Shown here: piece after piece, positions 43,893 to 51,148 of the stretch
Layout: each line of letters begins with the position of its first letter
Position numbering within the stretch: the stretch's first letter is position 1
From: JAFAGO01 sp031987605
GTDB taxonomy: Bacteria; Bacteroidota; Bacteroidia; Flavobacteriales; Weeksellaceae
Reading direction: 5' to 3'
Assembly: GCA_031987605.1 (NCBI GenBank)
Contig: DALZZF010000005.1
Location: forward strand, 124,001 to 188,000
Length of the DNA stretch: 64,000 nucleotides
Notes under the pieces: generated by a model
Database searches by the model: none
What the model was told of the DNA's origin: nothing
The model's input: only the letters and a program-made list of their open reading frames with translations
Made by a program: the position numbers and the translations under genes

Positions 43893-43925
43893 AAACCTCA
43901 TAGGTTTTTAAAACCTATGAGGTTT
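43893..43925. repeat. Perfect 15-bp palindrome with 3-nt loop
   Basis: Arms 43893-43907 and 43911-43925 (AAACCTCATAGGTTT and its complement) around TTA. Same 15-3-15 layout as 4991-5023. It may end transcription of the convergent genes around it, but the T-run is short. Confidence 0.7.
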
Positions 43926-43946
43926 CCCATATTCAGGCACTTTGCG

Positions 43947-44078
43947 TTATTCCACATCCTGTTGCGGGGCTTTTTCTTGTTTTTTCCGCGCTTGGCGTTC
44001 TTCAAATTTTTTCACAACATATCCGATTATAAATGGTGCAGCCCAAGTGAGGACGGTTCTTAAAAGTCTTGGATTCAT
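43947..44078 (-). CDS. 43-residue membrane protein
   Basis: MNPRLLRTVLTWAAPFIIGY followed by VVKKFEERQARKKQEK and a PQQDVE tail: one transmembrane helix and a strongly charged cytoplasmic tail. The Met at 44078 gives this compact form; the longer frame adds residues without a membrane topology. I recall very similar short proteins in Chryseobacterium genomes. Function unknown. Confidence 0.65.
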   Translation of the reverse strand: MNPRLLRTVLTWAAPFIIGYVVKKFEERQARKKQEKAPQQDVE

Positions 44079-44418
44079 AATTTCTGATTTTCCGGTAAAG
44101 TTACAAGAAGCAGACCAAAAGCTTTTTATAAGATTGTCCCTTTTTTTTTGATTATTTTTTGGGCGTATATTTCCCACAGCATCACACCCGGCTTCGGGAA
44201 ATACCGTGCTTTCCGCTGCAATTCCTCGCTTCGCTGCGGGATTTCCGCTGCAATCACTTACGCAAAAGTTTGCGTTTTTGAGATAAAATTTTGATTATCC
44301 TTCATTCATAGCAATTGAAATTAGATTTGTTTTCTTTCCTTTTGTGAAGTGAAATCAAAGATTCGCCGTATTCAAACGACTTTGTGATCCTAAAGGCATA
44401 TAGAAAAAACGGAAAAAG
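44079..44418. other. Non-coding region with GC-richer repeats
   Basis: Two direct copies of TTTCCGCTGCAAT (near 44211 and 44243) flank CGCTTCGCTGCGGG; a further ACGCAAAAGTTTGCGT palindrome lies near 44264. The base composition is unlike the AT-rich gene that follows. No open frame was supported. Confidence 0.5.
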
Positions 44419-44504
44419 TATTGGCGAAGTGCGGGCTAAATATGACAAATATTTCAACTTGCAATTAGCCCCGCATTCTGCCAATATACATGTTAGCAGA
44501 ATTC
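44419..44504 (+). repeat. attC-like imperfect hairpin ending in GTTAGCAG
   Basis: Left arm 44419-44439 (TATTGGCGAAGTGCGGGCTAA) split by a 25-nt loop from right arm 44465-44486; pairing is near-complete with unpaired bases in one arm, as in integron attC hairpins. It is followed by GTTAGCAGAATTC at 44492-44504, which is repeated inverted after the next gene at 46284-46296. Confidence 0.45.
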
Positions 44505-44562
44505 ATGAATTTATTTTTATTATCAAGTAAAAAATTTACTTTTGTATAGAAAAAATGAATTG

Positions 44563-46200
44563 ATGAAAAAAATTAGAACAAATTTAATTTTGGCTTTTAT
44601 AGGAATTGTAAATTTAAATTATGCACAAGCCACATTAGAAAATATTACTAATTTTTGTAATAATACTAGCGCTAACTCGGCTGATTACAATTTATACAAT
44701 TTAGCAGTTTCAGAAAATTTTGTTTTGTATAAAACAACTGCACGATGTGCAATCAATAATCAAATTCCTAATATTTCGTTATGGGCATTTGATGGTACAA
44801 ATATTCCCCACACTCTTAAATATCCTGATGGTGATTTGGTAGACGACATTGTTTTTGTATCGAATAATAGTCTCGACATTTTAGAACTTAATAATAAAAT
44901 CTATATGAATGTTGATTCGGAAAACAATAGTAGTCGTACAGGGTTATATTATTTTGATGAAAATATTTCTACATCGATGATTCAGAAAGTTAATTCTGCT
45001 GGTTTTAATGACTCATGTAAAGAATTTGGAAGTTTAGTAAAGTTTAATGGAGGAATATTTTACCAAAGCAATGTAAATAATCAATGTTTTTATGATGCAA
45101 CAAATAGTGCTGCCAATTACATTTTTTCAGACTTTCGAGGTAGTAATTTTAATAATGGTGGTGGATATTTTAAAAATGTTGAATATAACAATAACCTAAT
45201 TTTCGTTTCACCAGAGTCCGCAACAAGTAATTTATTATTAAAAAAGTACAACATTAGTACTAATACTGTTGAAAATATTGAAAATTCTGAATATGAAGGA
45301 AATTATGCTCCTTTTTTGCCAACTGATTTGGTGAAATTTTCAAACAAAATATATTTTGTTAACAGAACAGAAGCAAATGGGATTGAACTATTTTCTTATG
45401 ATAATGAATCGATTAACTGTATTGATATTGTTCCTGGTTCAGCATCTTCTAATCCCAATTTTATAACAGTAGTTAATGATAATTTATACTTTACGGTTTT
45501 TCATGATAATAACTTTTATATTTATCAATATAATGGAGTTTCTCAGCCAAAAATTATCCACCAATTTAGTACCGACCAACCTTATTCAATATATTATACG
45601 GGATTATGTGGTTTGAATGGGAAATTGTATTTTACGAAATCATACAAATCTTATTCTGAAAATTCGGAATATGTTTACAAAACAGAGTTGTATTCTTATG
45701 ATGGAAGTGGAGCAAATTCTCAGTTGGTTGATACTTTTTTAGGTTTTCAAACATCTTCTGTTAATTCGCCAGTTGTGATTCCAGCTGTGTACCAAGGTCA
45801 TGGTTTACCACAGTTTTCTGAAGAAAAATTTGGAAATCTTTTTACTTTTAAAGGAAATCTATATATAACAGGAAAGCAAATGTTGAACAATAACTCAAAC
45901 AGTACAGCGGAAGATATTTGGAAAATAAAGAACTTATCTTTGAATATAAACAACTCTAGCAAAAATATTATTAAATATTATCCAAATCCGTTTATTAATA
46001 AGCTTACAATAGATTTGGTAACGAATGTAAAAAAAATTACTGTAGAAATTTTTGATAATAGCGGTAGATTTTTAAGTCAAAATAATTTCAATAATAAAAG
46101 TAAGATTGAATTATTTATGCCTAAAGAAAAAGGTAATTATTTTATCAAAATTTTATTGAATGACAAAGATGTTCAAGTATTCAAAGTAATTAAAGAATAG
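44563..46200 (+). CDS. Secreted AT-rich T9SS-sorted protein with ELW-type repeats
   Basis: 545 residues from the ATG at 44563, with signal peptide ending NYA/QA. Promoter box TACTTTTG at 44537-44544. The body contains repeats such as NGIELFSYDNES, NDNLYFTVFHDNNFYIYQYNG and NGKLYFTKSYK, like ELWxxDGT-type propeller repeats. A short C-terminal T9SS domain has KYYPNPFINKLTIDLV and EKGNYFIKILLND. Strikingly rich in Asn, Ile and Lys and in A+T relative to neighbours, so probably acquired. Flanked by attC-like sequences. No enzymatic motif seen. Confidence 0.75.
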   Translation: MKKIRTNLILAFIGIVNLNYAQATLENITNFCNNTSANSADYNLYNLAVSENFVLYKTTARCAINNQIPNISLWAFDGTNIPHTLKYPDGDLVDDIVFVSNNSLDILELNNKIYMNVDSENNSSRTGLYYFDENISTSMIQKVNSAGFNDSCKEFGSLVKFNGGIFYQSNVNNQCFYDATNSAANYIFSDFRGSNFNNGGGYFKNVEYNNNLIFVSPESATSNLLLKKYNISTNTVENIENSEYEGNYAPFLPTDLVKFSNKIYFVNRTEANGIELFSYDNESINCIDIVPGSASSNPNFITVVNDNLYFTVFHDNNFYIYQYNGVSQPKIIHQFSTDQPYSIYYTGLCGLNGKLYFTKSYKSYSENSEYVYKTELYSYDGSGANSQLVDTFLGFQTSSVNSPVVIPAVYQGHGLPQFSEEKFGNLFTFKGNLYITGKQMLNNNSNSTAEDIWKIKNLSLNINNSSKNIIKYYPNPFINKLTIDLVTNVKKITVEIFDNSGRFLSQNNFNNKSKIELFMPKEKGNYFIKILLNDKDVQVFKVIKE

Positions 46201-46283
46201 GTTGTTTTTAAAAATTGTAGATTAATGATTGGGAAATCTTAAATTTAATTTTCAATAATTTCTTTGAGATTAATTTTTTATAT

Positions 46284-46296
46284 GATTTCTGCTAAC
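46284..46296 (+). repeat. Inverted copy of the GTTAGCAGAATTC site
   Basis: GATTTCTGCTAAC, complementary to 44492-44504 with one mismatch, placed just after the T9SS gene. It is followed by GGAAATATTTGCGGACTTCGC, which looks like the beginning of an attC, but no matching right arm is present before fhs ends at 46361. Confidence 0.5.
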
Positions 46297-46360
46297 GGAA
46301 ATATTTGCGGACTTCGCGGTTGAAAAAACATTATGATTAAGAGCGGATCATTATTAAAAA

Positions 46361-48037
46361 TTAACTCAAACCGGTAATCGTCCCAAATTTATCAATATCC
46401 ATTCCTTCTGCGGCGGGAACGGACGGAAGTCCGGGCATTCGCATCATATCACCCAGAATCGGTATAATAAATCCGGCTCCTGCGGCAAATTCAAATTCAC
46501 GAACAGTCACGGTGAAATTCTGTGGTCTTCCGATTTTCTTTTCGTCATCGCTTAAAGATTTTTGGGTTTTCGCCATGCAAATCGGCAATTTATCAAAACC
46601 AAGATGATGAATGGTTTTAAGTTCCTGTTTGGCTTTTTGCGAATAGTTTACCCCATCTGCACCGTAAATTTTTTTAGCGATGGTTTCAATTTTATGTTCA
46701 ATGGAATCTTCCACATGATACAACGGATTGAAATTATTTCCGCATTCCGCAGCGCAGCGTACCACTTCTTCCGCAAGAGCTGTCATTCCGTTTCCCCCTT
46801 TTGTAAATTCATCGGCGAGAACGGCTTTTACCCCTAATTTTTCACATTCTTCCATAATCAGTTGGATTTCCTCTTCGGTATCTGTGGTAAAATGATTGAT
46901 GGCAACAATTGGTTTCATTCCGAAAGCAAATCCGTTTTCAATATGTTTTTGCAGATTTTCAAACCCTTTTTTTACCGCAGAAAGATTGGGATGGTTGTAT
47001 TCACCTTTTTTATTCGCCCCACCATGATAGCGCAATGCACGCACGGTTGCTACAATAACATAGGCATCAGGTTTCATTTTTCCGTAATGACATTTGATGT
47101 GGAAGAATTTTTCCGCACCCAGATCAGCACCGAATCCGGCTTCTGTCACCACATAATCACCCAATGAAAGTCCCATTTTTGTTGCGATAATGGTGTTGGT
47201 TCCCTGCGCAATATTGGCAAACGGTCCGCCGTGAAGAATGGCAGGATTATTTTCCAAAGTTTGCACAAGATTAGGTTTTATAGCATCTTTCAGGAGAATT
47301 GCCATGGAACCTTCGGCTTTTAAATCTCTTGCAAAAACGGGTTTTTTATCAAAAGTGTATCCTACGAAAATATTTCCCAGGCGGTTTTTTAAATCTTCAA
47401 AATCCTGAGACAGACAGAGAATGGCCATCACTTCGGAAGCCGGCGTGATATTAAATCCTTCTTCGCGAACCACGCCGTTATTGTTTCCCAAACCCACGAT
47501 GATATGGCGTAAACTGCGGTCGTTCATATCCATTACACGTTTCCATACCACGGTTTTCGGATCAATGTTCAAGGAATGTTTTTTATTCTGGAGATTATTG
47601 TCGATTAAAGCAGAGAGCAGATTGTTGGCTTTTTCGATTGCAGAAAAATCTCCGGTAAAATGTAGATTAATGTCCACCATCGGAATCACTTGTGCATAAC
47701 CACCGCCGGCAGCACCGCCTTTGATTCCGAAAACCGGACCAAGGCTGGGTTCGCGTAAAACTGCAATTGCTTTTTTACCGATTTTATTTAGTCCGTCGCA
47801 AAGTCCGACCGAAACGGTGGATTTTCCTTCGCCTGCCGGAGTTGGGTTGATGGCACTTACCAGAATCAGTTTTGCCTGTTGAATTTTATCTTCATCAATA
47901 TATTTGAGCGGGATTTTGGCTTTGTATTTTCCGTAATATTCCAGATCGTCGCGCTCGATTCCGATTTTGTCGGCAATTTCGCGGATATGTTTTATGGAAG
48001 CGGATTGTGCAATTTCAAGATCGCTGGGGAAACTCAT
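46361..48037 (-). CDS. fhs: Formate--tetrahydrofolate ligase
   Basis: 558 residues. ATP-dependent synthesis of 10-formyltetrahydrofolate. Walker-type loop NPTPAGEGKSTVSVGL (about 65-80), EPSLGPVFGIKGGAAGGGYAQV, GFGADLGAEKF, and the C-terminal AAGAGFIIPILGDMMRMPGLP, all family signatures. Monocistronic on the minus strand with a 183-bp gap to the WYL gene. Links one-carbon metabolism with the folate pathway gene folP elsewhere in the window. Confidence 0.96.
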   Translation of the reverse strand: MSFPSDLEIAQSASIKHIREIADKIGIERDDLEYYGKYKAKIPLKYIDEDKIQQAKLILVSAINPTPAGEGKSTVSVGLCDGLNKIGKKAIAVLREPSLGPVFGIKGGAAGGGYAQVIPMVDINLHFTGDFSAIEKANNLLSALIDNNLQNKKHSLNIDPKTVVWKRVMDMNDRSLRHIIVGLGNNNGVVREEGFNITPASEVMAILCLSQDFEDLKNRLGNIFVGYTFDKKPVFARDLKAEGSMAILLKDAIKPNLVQTLENNPAILHGGPFANIAQGTNTIIATKMGLSLGDYVVTEAGFGADLGAEKFFHIKCHYGKMKPDAYVIVATVRALRYHGGANKKGEYNHPNLSAVKKGFENLQKHIENGFAFGMKPIVAINHFTTDTEEEIQLIMEECEKLGVKAVLADEFTKGGNGMTALAEEVVRCAAECGNNFNPLYHVEDSIEHKIETIAKKIYGADGVNYSQKAKQELKTIHHLGFDKLPICMAKTQKSLSDDEKKIGRPQNFTVTVREFEFAAGAGFIIPILGDMMRMPGLPSVPAAEGMDIDKFGTITGLS

Positions 48038-48220
48038 AAAAGGATTGTTTTTGTTTATAAAATATGATCGGGATAAATCAAGAATAAAAAATTAGATAAC
48101 TTAGTTCCAATCGCATTGACGCATTCAAAAGAAACCCAAAACATTGAAAAGACTATTGTTCCAAATATACATTTTTTCCGTTTTTAAAAGAGATTTTTGA
48201 AGTTGATAAAAATCAGAGTT

Positions 48221-49246
48221 TTATGTAAGATGCTCATTATTTTCAACATCAATATTCTGATAGTTAGCCATCATTTTCTTTATTTTTTCTTCCAGACGAA
48301 GCCGGAGTTTTCGTGGTTGGTAAACGGTCAGACTTTCGCCGAAGCCCAATAATAATCTTTCCAGTTCAAAATTTATCTGAACTCGGATTTTGAAGAAACA
48401 TCCATTTTTATTTTCCTCCAAAACCTCCTGAGTGGGATGAAAAGGCTTGGTGTTTACATAAGGTGCATTTTCTTTATCTACAAAGAAAATCACGTTCATC
48501 GGGCGGTTTCTTTCAGAGACAGTAACGCCTATAACTTCTTTAAAATATTCGTCTCCATCAATCTGTTTGTTAATATATTTTTCTTCTAATATTTCAATAT
48601 TTTCCATCCGATCCAAAGCAAGATTATAGAGCTTATTTTTGTGCAGACAGATCAAAAACCAACGGTTGTTATATTCTTTCAGTAATTGCGGATGAACAAT
48701 CATATAATTGGCTTCGCGAGCGGTAAAGCTTTGGTAAAGAATCCGCAAAACCTTCTTATTCAAAATCGCCTGATACAAAATATCAATATATTCCAAACCA
48801 CGCAAACGCTCGTTTTTATCTAGATGAATAATGGATTTCTGCTGCGTAGATTGTATGGAATCTTCCAATTTCTGAATTACACCGTTCATTTCCTTAAACA
48901 TTGAAAAATCTTTGAACTGCTTTAAAATCTGCACCGCATTATTCATCGCTCTCAAATCGCTTTCATTCACCGAAATATTGTGAATACTGTAATCCGGATC
49001 ACTGTAATGGTAATATTTCCGTTCATAGACTTCAATCGGTGCTTCATACCCGAATTTTTCGCTGCGCATATTCTGCAAATCCAGTTGAACCGTACGTTTG
49101 CTCACGAAAGATTCTTTCCCTTCAAATTCAAATAACGCTTCGGAACATTCAGCAATCAAATCTTCCAGAGTATACTTTTTATACTTGTTTTTTAAGCATT
49201 TATCAATTGTTTTGTATCGGATTAAAGCGTTCTTATTGGAGGACAT
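48221..49246 (-). CDS. WYL-domain transcriptional regulator of the RNA-repair island
   Basis: 341 residues. N-terminal winged HTH (about 1-85), then a WYL domain about 160-240: ILNKKVLRILYQSF, IVHPQLLKEYNNRWFLICLHK (the W-Y-L triad appears as W-F-L), YNLALDRMENIEIL, and a C-terminal WCX-like region. WYL domains bind nucleic-acid or nucleotide ligands and control stress and defence genes. Divergent from rtcB with 93 bp between; the TACGCAA operator at 49285-49304 sits between them, so it is the best candidate for the binding site and probably gives autoregulation. Confidence 0.85.
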   Translation of the reverse strand: MSSNKNALIRYKTIDKCLKNKYKKYTLEDLIAECSEALFEFEGKESFVSKRTVQLDLQNMRSEKFGYEAPIEVYERKYYHYSDPDYSIHNISVNESDLRAMNNAVQILKQFKDFSMFKEMNGVIQKLEDSIQSTQQKSIIHLDKNERLRGLEYIDILYQAILNKKVLRILYQSFTAREANYMIVHPQLLKEYNNRWFLICLHKNKLYNLALDRMENIEILEEKYINKQIDGDEYFKEVIGVTVSERNRPMNVIFFVDKENAPYVNTKPFHPTQEVLEENKNGCFFKIRVQINFELERLLLGFGESLTVYQPRKLRLRLEEKIKKMMANYQNIDVENNEHLT

Positions 49247-49284
49247 AGTAACAATTTTTCATAAAAATAAAAAATATTTTTTAC

Positions 49285-49320
49285 TACGCAAAAAGATTAC
49301 GCAATTGAATTTTTACTTTG
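49285..49320 (+). promoter_or_regulatory. Operator and promoter P1 of rtcB
   Basis: TACGCAA (49285-49291), 5 nt, TTACGCA (49297-49303), 9 nt, then TTACTTTG (49313-49320), 19 nt before the rtcB ATG. The layout is the same as at 50735 and 53450. In this copy the second half-site is closer to a direct repeat than to an inverted one. Confidence 0.75.
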
Positions 49321-49339
49321 CATCATCAAATTAAATAAA

Positions 49340-50728
49340 ATGGAAAATAAAATCACAGGAAACGAAATCATAGCATTAGGTTACAAACCGGGAAAATGGT
49401 TTGCAGATGCTTTAGAATATATAAACAAAAATAGTTTATCAGTTTCCGAAATGTTAGTGTATTTAGAAAAATTCAAATCTCCAGACCCAATTCCGTTGAA
49501 TAAAAATGTGGTGGATTTCATCATTAATATCAAGGCAGAAAACGAAGCGGAAGAAGATAATGTTCAGAAAGTAATCCGAACAATGGAAACTTTGATGAAA
49601 ACTCCGACTTTGGTTGCGGGAGCAGTAATGCCTGATGCTTGTCCGACAGGAGAAGAAGGACATATTCCCGTTGGCGGAGTTGCGGTTGCAAAAAATGCGA
49701 TTCATCCCGGATTTCATTCCGCTGATATTTGCTGCTCTGTAATGCTAACCGATTTTGGGAAAAAAAATCCGAAAGAAGTTTTGGATGCGGCACATTCTAT
49801 TACACATTTTGGTTATGGAGGAAGACCTCGCGGAGAGCAAATGCCAATGTCTCAGGAATTAATGGATGCTTTCAGAGAAAATTATTATTTGAATGATGAA
49901 AATTTAATCAGCATCGCACGTTCGCATATGGGAACTCAGGGAGACGGAAATCATTTTTTGTTTGTCGGAACTTCAAAACTGACAGGAAATACAATGATGG
50001 TAACGCACCACGGTTCAAGGGCTCCCGGTGCAAAATTGTACGACAAAGGAATGAAAGTAGCCAACCGTTTCAGAATAGAACTTTCTCCCGAAACACTGAA
50101 AGAAAATGCGTGGATTCCTTTCGATACCGAAGAAGGACAAGCATATTGGGAAGCATTGCAGTTGATTAGAAAGTGGACAAAAGAAAATCACGAAACCATT
50201 CACAACGCTGTTTTATCCAAATTGGAAATGGAAGCCGAAAACAGATTTTGGAACGAACATAATTTTGTATTCAGAGATGGAGATTTATTCTACCACGCAA
50301 AAGGAGCGACTCCGCTGGACGACAAATTTTTACCGGATAGTGCAGGTTTACAGTTGATCCCTCTAAATATGGCAGAACCTGTATTGATTGTTCACGGAAC
50401 AACCAACGGCAGAAATTTAGGATTCGCTCCTCACGGTGCAGGAAGAAATTTCAGCAGAAGTTTTCACAAAAAATCTCTGGCTCATAAAACCATTAATGAG
50501 GTTTTTGCAGAAGAAACCCAAGGTCTGGATGTGAGATTTTTTTCCAACGAAATCGATATTTCAGAATTGCCGAGTGCTTATAAAAACGCTCAGAATGTCC
50601 GTTCTCAAATCGAAGAATACGGTTTGTGCGAAGTGATTGACGAAGTTCTTCCTTATGGATGTATTATGGCAGGAGATGTCGGAAAAAATGCGCCGTGGAA
50701 GAAAAAAAATAAAAAATTCAGAAAATAA
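49340..50728 (+). CDS. rtcB: RtcB family RNA ligase
   Basis: 462 residues. Joins RNA ends (2',3'-cyclic phosphate or 3'-phosphate to 5'-OH) using GTP and Mn. Active-site residues are present: Asp129 and Cys132 in HSADICCSV, His205 in GDGNHF, His in VTHHGSR, His319 in YHAKGATP, and the guanylylated His365 in APHGAGRNFSR. No archease or RtcA gene is adjacent. It is the first gene after operator P1. Neighbouring tRNA-like RNAs and RlaP nucleotidyltransferases place it in RNA repair rather than tRNA splicing. Ends 7 bp before operator P2. Confidence 0.95.
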   Translation: MENKITGNEIIALGYKPGKWFADALEYINKNSLSVSEMLVYLEKFKSPDPIPLNKNVVDFIINIKAENEAEEDNVQKVIRTMETLMKTPTLVAGAVMPDACPTGEEGHIPVGGVAVAKNAIHPGFHSADICCSVMLTDFGKKNPKEVLDAAHSITHFGYGGRPRGEQMPMSQELMDAFRENYYLNDENLISIARSHMGTQGDGNHFLFVGTSKLTGNTMMVTHHGSRAPGAKLYDKGMKVANRFRIELSPETLKENAWIPFDTEEGQAYWEALQLIRKWTKENHETIHNAVLSKLEMEAENRFWNEHNFVFRDGDLFYHAKGATPLDDKFLPDSAGLQLIPLNMAEPVLIVHGTTNGRNLGFAPHGAGRNFSRSFHKKSLAHKTINEVFAEETQGLDVRFFSNEIDISELPSAYKNAQNVRSQIEEYGLCEVIDEVLPYGCIMAGDVGKNAPWKKKNKKFRK

Positions 50729-50734
50729 TTTAAT

Positions 50735-50770
50735 TACGCAAAATTATTGCGCATTAGTGTAATTACTTTG
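50735..50770 (+). promoter_or_regulatory. Operator and promoter P2 of the non-coding RNA region
   Basis: TACGCAA (50735-50741), 5 nt, TTGCGCA (50747-50753), 9 nt, TTACTTTG (50763-50770). The predicted transcript start is near 50775, only a few bases before the first RNA stem at 50781. Confidence 0.8.
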
Positions 50771-50774
50771 CATT

Positions 50775-50845
50775 ATAAATAAGTGAGGTCAAATAAAAGT
50801 TACTTCTAAAATTTCCAGGATTGTACTTTTATCATTATCTCACTT
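50775..50845 (+). ncRNA. Repeat-unit RNA A (GGTCAA/TTACTTC module)
   Basis: Outer stem AAGTGAG / CTCACTT (50781-50787 with 50839-50845, 7 bp perfect), inner stem ATAAAAGT / ACTTTTAT (50793-50800 with 50825-50832, 8 bp perfect). The conserved GGTCAA (50787-50792) and TTACTTCT (50800-50807) frame the inner 5' strand; CATTAT follows the inner 3' strand. No open frame. It begins right after promoter P2. Confidence 0.65.
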
Positions 50846-50849
50846 TTAT

Positions 50850-50965
50850 GGGGCAGTAGCTCAGTTGGTTAGAGCATAGGAATTCAATTGCAGAATTATC
50901 TTTCAGGTCAATTGCCATTTACTTCCTTAACCCTACGGTCACAGGTTCGAATCCTGTCTGCCCCA
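50850..50965 (+). tRNA. tRNA or tRNA-like RNA with a 42-nt insertion in the anticodon loop
   Basis: Acceptor stem GGGGCAG / CTGCCCC (50850-50856 with 50958-50964, 7/7), D-arm GCTC-loop-GAGC (50859-50875), T-arm ACAGG-TTCGAAT-CCTGT (50941-50957, 5/5), discriminator A, CCA not encoded. The anticodon stem is TAGGA / CCCTA (50877-50881 with 50931-50935; 4 of 5 pairs). Between its strands are 49 nt instead of 7. The insert contains the module GGTCAA...TTACTTCC (50906-50926), CAATTG/CAATTG and AGGAA/TTCCT pairings. The anticodon cannot be assigned. Too short for a group I intron. Confidence 0.75.
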
Positions 50966-50971
50966 CAAAAA

Positions 50972-51055
50972 AAGGTCAATAAAAACTTACTTCTAATTGG
51001 TAATGCCGGTGAAAACCGGACTGTGGTTCGAGTCCGCAAAGTTTTTACATTACCT
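50972..51055 (+). ncRNA. Repeat-unit RNA C with T-arm and GNRA hairpin
   Basis: GGTCAA (50974-50979) and TTACTTCT (50987-50994) with inner stem TAAAAACT / AGTTTTTA (50980-50987 with 51040-51047, 8 bp). Inside are GGTAATG (50999-51005), a hairpin CCGGT-GAAA-ACCGG (51006-51019) and a T-arm-like hairpin TGTGG-TTCGAGT-CCGCA (51022-51038). CATTACC (51048-51054), directly after the inner stem, can pair with GGTAATG, giving an H-type pseudoknot or an alternative 7-bp stem. Confidence 0.6.
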
Positions 51056-51061
51056 AAAATT

Positions 51062-51130
51062 AAAGGTCAAATATTTCTTACTTCAAAAATTACCTGTCAC
51101 GTAGAATCAGAAATACAATTACCTTTTTTT
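51062..51130 (+). ncRNA. Repeat-unit RNA D, possible attenuator
   Basis: Outer stem AAAGG / CCTTT (51062-51066 with 51122-51126), GGTCAA (51065-51070), inner stem TATTTCT / AGAAATA (51072-51078 with 51109-51115), TTACTTC, and CAATTACC after the inner 3' strand. The outer stem is followed by seven T (51124-51130), so the unit could end transcription before the gene at 51149. Confidence 0.55.
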
Positions 51131-51148
51131 AATTAAAACATTAAAAAA

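Noticed and set aside
44419..46296. A complete integron
   Set aside because: No integrase, only one full hairpin, and the 7-mer cores depart from consensus; retained only as a cassette-like observation.
50882..50930. Group I intron in the tRNA anticodon loop
   Set aside because: The insertion exceeds a normal loop by only 42 nt; group I introns need a catalytic core of about 200 nt or more.
50787..51085. CRISPR array, because of four repeats
   Set aside because: The units have unequal spacing (119, 68, 91), the middle parts pair with flanking strands, and there are no cas genes; the pattern is RNA structure, not repeat-spacer.
50888..51136. An 82-codon plus-strand open frame across the tRNA-like gene and RNA units
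   Set aside because: It runs through perfect tRNA stems and the repeated RNA modules, has no ribosome-binding context, and the protein resembles nothing; the RNA structure explains the sequence better.
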